Of a stretch of 64,000 bases of DNA, positions 58,509 through 64,000 are shown in pieces. The position numbers were made by a program, and so were the translations under genes. The stretch lies in NCBI RefSeq assembly GCF_010093535.1, contig NW_022985177.1:950449-1014448 (forward strand), given 5' to 3'. The notes beneath the pieces are model-generated. The model was not told where the DNA came from. It worked only from the letters and a program-made list of their open reading frames with translations, and searched no databases. How positions within the stretch are numbered: the first letter of the stretch is position 1; each line of letters opens with the position of its first letter. The stretch is from Lindgomyces ingoldianus. Its lineage: Eukaryota; Ascomycota; Dothideomycetes; Pleosporales; Lindgomycetaceae.

Positions 58509-61500
58509 ATGGACTCAACTCGATCCTTGGTCACTCTACTCTCCAATCTCTATGGAAACTTGTCATCAGTTCCTAAGTCTATTACATCAGAGGAACAATC
58601 TAGTGAAAAATTACTGAACTGGCCATCAATCTCCAACTTCCTCTCTGTCGTCACAAGTTCTGGCTTACGGCAATATGACCAAGGGCTATTCTTGTCCGGT
58701 CTTCACTCCGCCTCTCTTGGCGAAGGCCGCGATTATAGAGTAGATCTTTGCGAAGAGAGTGGTACCGGCAATCGACTCATCGTAAAACATGTCAAATTAG
58801 AGCCTCCGCCTCCTGGTACAGTAGAGCAAGCAAAAGATCCTGTTGTCCGGCGTTTCCGGAAAGTTCTCAAAGAGGTTAGGGTGATGTCGCATCCGCCTCT
58901 AAAGAACTGCAAGTATATTCTGGGCTTGTCAGGTTACGGTTGGGAATATGCTGATCAGGCCTACTTATCGCCATTTCTGGTTGTCGAGTACGCAAATCGG
59001 GGAACACTTCGGGACTTTTTCCGGTCAATGCCTTCAACGAGTTGGGAGCAAAAAAGAGCCATCTGTGAACAAATTGCACGCGGCCTTTTCGCGCTCCACT
59101 CCTCTGCGATCGTTCATGGAGACGTAAAAATGGAGAACATCCTGATATGTGAGGTTGCCCCTGAGGTTTTTTGTGCGAAAATAGCCGACTTTGGATCTTC
59201 CATTTTGGCCGTCGGAGAAAATGGTGTTCGTGATTATTGGGGCACTGAGCTTTACAACGCGCCAGAGCTTCGGAAAGGACAGCTTTACCACAAAGATAGG
59301 GATATCGTGGCAGAGAACCTGCTTTGGGCGTGCGATATCTACTCGTACGGCTTACTAGTATGGGAAGTCGTACGGAACGGACGGAACTTCTTTGCCGAGG
59401 AACGAGCTCAATCTGCGGTTGACGGAAATGAATATGGCCAAATTATTGACATCGCCCTAAAAGATTGTGACATGGAAAGGGAGGCCGGAGATTCAAGCCG
59501 GATCCTATTCAAGTTGCGGCGTGTTGTTGAGCATGCACTACATCTTCATCCGTCAGAGCGCTGGAAACCTGACGTGATCATCTCGGCCCTTGAAAATGTG
59601 AAGCAACAAGAGTAAGGTATATCATTTTGTAGAAAGTGAAAAGCTAACTCGTTTCAAGATCGCTTGTGTGCTATCCACTACATCTTCCCTCAAAGGACAC
59701 AACACTTCGTCAGAGCCCCCGAGATGTAAATAGCACATGTGCTTGACCATTTCAAGAAGTTCTGCTGACTCTGGAATAGATCTTTTCCGACTTGGTTACC
59801 GAATTTTCGACGGACGAAGTGTCCGAATCAACTATCAGAATACCTCCGTGGGACATTCAAATGGCACTGGCATCTGGGATAAGACAACATACCGAGCAGC
59901 CGGATTCTGACGAAACGGGAAAGGCCGCATTAAACATGTCAATATTATATTTTCTAGGATTTGGAGTGGAGAGAGACATCGAAAGAGCGCTAAGTTTCAT
60001 GAAATTAGCGAGTCAAAAAGGCTCAGTTGCAGCACGACACCTGGTCGCACGTCTTCACGCTGCATTCAACATCGATCTTGTAGAGGAATCTGTAGATGCT
60101 TTAGATTCTCCCTCCGAGGAGGATCAGGCTTCGATCATTATCAGCGCACTGAAGGAGACCACCTACTACACGCCATGGCATGAAGTAGATCTCGTTTCTC
60201 AGCGAAAGATGCTCCAGGCTTGTGATCACAGCGGTTTTGGGATCCACGAGCTAGCATACCTCGGCATTACCGATCGGCTAAATAAACTCCTAGTTAGTGG
60301 CACCAAAGACTGTCCAGACGACGTAGGACGAACGGCGCTCTACTTTGCCTGCTGGGGCGGCCATTTACCCGCGATCCAATCTTTACTTGCCCACGGGAGT
60401 GAAGCATGGAGAGGAGATAGAGATGGCTATACCCCCTTACATTTCATGATCATGCTTCCTCAGGAAGATGTTGTTGATGCAGTGGATAGCATTATGCGCT
60501 CTCCAAACGTAGACATCAACGCTTACGCTAGTGAGCCTCTAGAACTCCTGGAGGGTTGGATCGAGGTAGTAGGTGCTCCAATCCACTGGGCTATCGCGTC
60601 TAGGAATGAGACGCTGGTTATCGCACTTCTTCAGCATGGAGCTGATATCACTTCTTGGGATACAGAACGTTCTCCCATTCACCTTGCAGCTTCACTCCAT
60701 CTATATGACATTCTGGAGATCCTTCTAAAACCGGCCTTTCTTCCATCAATTGAAGCCCTTCACCACATTCAATCGCCATTCTTCTCTTTGAATCGCAGCG
60801 ACCCGATCTGGCGCACAGCCCTCCACGGAAAGATATGGAAGGAAGCTATCCAGCAAACGATCTCAATCCTTGCGCGGCACTGGGACGTCAACGAGATTTC
60901 GCACCCTGAATTCGGCCTGACTCCTCTTTCTAAGATTGCATACACCAATATTAGCGACGTTGACGTCGAAATAGCCGCTTGTCTCATCGCACACCCGGGT
61001 TGCACCCCAGATGTCCAGTCTTCAGGAATCACCGCCTTGCAAGCAGCCATCTTTGGCATACGTGGTGTTCCTGTGGCTTCACATGCCAAAATTGCCAAGT
61101 TAATTCTTGATGCAGGCTGCTCTGCTCGTAAGACCAGCTTAATGATCAAACCTGGATGGAACGCCCTCCACTGGGCCATTGCTCAGAACACAATTTCGGG
61201 GGTTGAAGCGATCCTGATGAGAGATAGAGACCTCTTGCATGTCGTCACCCAAGACGACTTAGCTGAATATCCGCTGCATCTCGCAACACTTGTTGGCTGT
61301 CCAATGCTCAAACTTTTATTGGATTTCGGGGCTAATCCAGCCTTGGAAACAAAATCAGGTCTCACTCCTTTAGGATCTTACCTCAGCGATCAGCGAGCCG
61401 AAACTCCAAACGAGATGTTGGACGCTCTACTGTCCGCCGCTAGAACGAACAATTATATTGTGTTCAAGCGTGACGAGGAGGACTGGACGGTTCTTCATTA

Positions 61501-62077
61501 TACCGTCACACGTGCGTCAATCCTCTCCATGGAAGGAATCCAAGGGCAACTCCTTCTGCAGACTCTTTTGTCTAATCACCCAGATCTGATGCGAGAGCTG
61601 TTGGATGTTCGCACGAAGGCCGGCTGGACGCCATTACATCTCGCAGCGTATAATAGCGGATATGGTGCGGTACGACTGCTCTGTGAGTTCGGCGCGGATG
61701 TACTATTAGAGACAAGAAGTGGCGTGGATGCATTTAATATTGTTCTAGAGAGGGCAAGACACACGCCACCAAAATCATTGAGAGGGGAAGGTATGGAGAT
61801 AAAGTGGATGAGGAGTGGATATAAAGCGGCGAAACTGCTAAAGAAGTATATGGCTGAGCGTGACTGCATAATAGACTTGACAAAGCTGCATCTTGCTGCC
61901 TACATGGGGTACTATGAGAAAGTTGTGAGGTTAGTGGAGAAGGGTATGAATCCAAGTATTACAGTCAGCGGCGAAACGCCTGCGCAGATGTTAGAAGGAT
62001 CGCTGTGGAATGGAGAACCGGAGTTTAAAGAAAGAGCAAGGAGAATCTTGGATTTCCTTAAAAAGAAGGGGGGATAA
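58509..62077 (+). CDS. Protein kinase - Sel1-like - ankyrin repeat protein, three exons
   Basis: The ATG at 58509 opens a kinase frame that appears to stop at 59615. However, GTAAGG at 59612 is a donor, with GCTAAC and TTTCAAG closing a 47-bp intron at 59658 (AAG acceptor, uncommon). A second intron 59726-59779 (GTAAAT, GCTGAC, ATAG) restores the ankyrin frame. Joined exons 58509-59611, 59659-59725 and 59780-62077 give 1155 residues. Kinase, about 65-365: LGEGRDYRV loop, Lys 93 in IVKHVK, Glu 122, HGDVKMEN (Asp 205), DFG at 227-229, APE at 251-253, so it looks active. A Sel1-like segment follows at about 437-485 (ALNMSILYFLGFGV). Ankyrin repeats run from about 570 to 1145 (GRTALYFACWGGH, APIHWAIASRN, GWNALHWAIAQN, GWTPLHLAAYN, TKLHLAAYMGY). 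Likely a signalling protein with an ankyrin sensing or scaffolding surface. If the introns are wrong, these are two adjacent genes. Confidence 0.8.
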
Positions 62078-62716
62078 ATTTGTCTAGTAAGTCCTTGATT
62101 AAGTTATCTATACACTCTTTCGTAAAGTATAGAGTCAGTTAGAAACCCTCTATTGCTCCTCAGGCCTTTCAGGGCATTTTAATTCATTCTTTTGGATCTC
62201 GTTACTTTTCGACCAGCTTTTGTCTTATGGTCCCCGTCAGCTGTGCGAAACTGTGAAGCTTTTGGGAGCGCGGATACCTGAAGCTGAGTTAATTGCTAGG
62301 TAGGTGTATCTAGGGATATATGTGGGGGAGCAAGCTAGGCAGCATGTGACTTAAGCTCGGAGCGCTCCTTATCTGCAGAATCATACAGCGCGTTGATATT
62401 TTAGGCATCACAAATAATCAAGACCCTATTTTGAGAGAAATTTTGCGTCTTGATTCGTAGCGTGAAGTCAAGATGTAAATCTCGAGAGTTAGCCCCTGCT
62501 AGGACCAAATGTGAAGCTTGTGGGAGCATAGAGATGAAAGGCACTAAATTTGTTGCTAGAGGAGTGTACCTAGGGGTCTATATAGATGCAAGAAAAGGGG
62601 TAGGTCTTAGTAACATAAGACTATTGTGTAAACAGACAACTATTATATAAGCTATATACAGGAGCTATGCTAAACTACTATAAACACACTTCTTTAGCTT
62701 GAATAAAATAAATGTA
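62078..62716. other. Downstream DNA with a local duplication
   Basis: The 3' flank of the kinase-ankyrin gene. Segments at about 62250-62336 and 62508-62596 are diverged direct copies (shared TGTGAAGCTT..TGGGAGC and TTGCTAG..GTGTA), with the 129-bp repeat between them. Confidence 0.6.
62381..62509. repeat. 129-bp dispersed repeat, copy B
   Basis: About 90% identical to 48749-48877 in the same orientation. Compared with copy A, several positions differ as C/T or G/A. Confidence 0.85.
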
Positions 62717-63600
62717 CAACGTACACTACAGGCAAGTTGTTTACACATCTAAGTTGCTTACTTTTACTAAGACTACACTAAACTACTTTTTTTACACTAA
62801 TGCATTTCTAATAACACTACTTAGACATGTTAAAAAAATGTTAAAGCTTATACTTTAAGCTTTTAAATAAAACATAATACTTTTTAAGTAATACACTATA
62901 GCTATATATAAAATTTTTTAAAAAATAATAAATAACTAATATACTAAATAACTTTTATAAGTTAATTTTATAGCTAACTTATAAAAGCTAAGAAATAATA
63001 AAAAGTAAGTAATTATTAAGCATATACTTAAGCTATATATAAATTTTTTTTTAGCTAGTAGCTATAGCTAATATAGCAAATTCTTTACACACTAAGTATA
63101 ATTTAGCTTATATTAGTATAAACTAGCTTACTATATTTATAAAGTATTATCTAAAGCTTAAAGTAAAGTTTAAGTATAACTATAACTATAACTATAAAAA
63201 CTCTTTTATTAGAATTTTAAAGTAATTTAAAGCTAGTTTAGCCTTATAAAAAAATTAAAGTAAAGAATAGTATTTAAAATAATAACATATATAACTTTAA
63301 TAAAATAAGCTTTAAAATAAGCTAAATATTTATTAACTATACTTATACTTAAAACTTTACTTTAAGCTTTAAATAATATTTTATAAATATACTAGGCTAG
63401 TTTATGCTAATATAGCTTAGATTATACTTAGTGTGTAAAGAATTAGCTATATTAGCTATAACTACTAGCTAAAAAAAAATTCTTATATATATAGCTTAAG
63501 TATATGCTTAATAATTACTTACTTTTTAGTATTACTTAGCTTTTATAAGTTAGCTATAAAATTAGCTTAAAAGTTATTTAATATGTTAGTTATTTATTAT
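62717..63600. mobile_element. Palindromic foldback element, copy 4, truncated by an LTR insertion
   Basis: The left end (AACGTACACTACAGGCAAG) and both arms match the other foldback copies. The right arm stops at 63600 in TTATTTATTAT, about 215 bp short of the expected terminus, exactly where an LTR begins. It is the most mutated of the four copies. Centre orientation equals that of copy 1. Confidence 0.82.
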
Positions 63601-63916
63601 TGTCACGATTGTGCACGAGTAAGGTTATAGAGCTTCACGGAGGTCTAGTTTAATTACTACGTGAGGTATCATAGTAGGTACAAGACATTATGTAAGAAAT
63701 AAGAAAGTTTAGAAAGAAATTAGTAATTAAATACTTAGCTTAAAAGTCTAAGCGCTTTAAGTATAAATTAAGCCTATTTTAAGTTTAGTTAGTGTTAAAG
63801 TAGTTTATGCTTAAGTTTATGTCTATGTTATATTGTGTTTATGTTAGACGTGCACTAATAATACTCTAGTACACGTCTAATATAGTTATGTCTAGGATCT
63901 AGAGAGGATACTGTAA
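63601..63916 (-). repeat. LTR of a retrotransposon continuing beyond the window
   Basis: The 316-bp segment begins TGTCACGATTGTGCACGAG and ends ACTGTAACA (TG...CA ends). The next bases, GTACCCCCCCCCTTATTAGG, read on the minus strand as a purine tract followed by TGTTACAG. This is the expected polypurine tract and 3' LTR start, so the element is on the minus strand and this is its 3' LTR. The rest of the element and the second LTR lie past 64000. An imperfect inverted pair TTAGACGTGCAC/GTACACGTCTAA occurs at about 63843-63880. Confidence 0.7.
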
Positions 63917-64000
63917 CAGTACCCCCCCCCTTATTAGGAAGGGAATCCTTTACATTAGTAGTTCTAGCATTAGGTTGTTTTTGTTAGAGTATAGGTTTAG

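Overview
The window comes from a filamentous ascomycete fungus. The supporting signs are short spliceosomal introns of 47-59 bases with GT...AG ends and CTAAC/CTGAC-type branch sites, fungal gene families (Argonaute, tetraspanin, a HeLo-type pseudokinase, a kinase-ankyrin protein, a GH10 xylanase relic), and large AT-rich, TpA-rich blocks in which transposon proteins can still be read but CAA/CAG and TGG codons have become stops. That last pattern is what repeat-induced point mutation (RIP) leaves. The species cannot be fixed from the sequence.

Layout. Positions 1-7427 are RIP-decayed transposon DNA: a Fot1/pogo remnant (1-832), two 1.1-kb palindromic foldback elements (2641-3744 and 6323-7427), and unidentified AT-rich filler. 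A 1-kb island of ordinary composition (7428-8500) is followed by a RIP-killed Helitron (coding core about 9480-13830) and more decayed sequence up to about 17300. A small cysteine-rich ORF (17436-17693) sits beside a complete pogo element (17959-20074). An intact kinase-like gene (20218-21633) follows, with a large element (21870-26798) on its other side. That element has long terminal inverted repeats and carries a 183-bp tandem array interrupted by an assembly gap. Next is a second pogo element (27084-31758) with a short LTR retroelement nested in its left terminus. A GC-normal stretch holds a disordered proline-rich protein gene (33187-34353), then a third foldback element (35954-37057), a decayed GH10 xylanase, an Argonaute gene (39076-42259, minus), a tetraspanin gene (44913-45949), a dead FAD-linked oxidoreductase (about 48960-50420) and a 3.1-kb hAT element (51616-54693) with a perfect 8-bp target duplication.

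The most interesting locus is at 56502-62077. A HeLo-domain protein with a degenerate kinase domain (minus strand) and a protein with an active-looking kinase followed by ankyrin repeats (plus strand) are transcribed divergently from a 302-bp intergenic region. The kinase and ankyrin reading frames join into one 1155-residue protein through two predicted introns. The pair resembles, by domain logic only, the kinase plus HeLo-like/pseudokinase executioner arrangement of necroptosis, and it could be a fungal cell-death or allorecognition module. The window ends in a fourth foldback copy cut by an LTR whose retroelement continues off the right edge.

Genome-defence context: the Argonaute is intact with a DEDD catalytic set, the repeats are RIP-mutated, and the foldback elements would form long hairpin RNAs if transcribed. 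A functional link among these is inference only.
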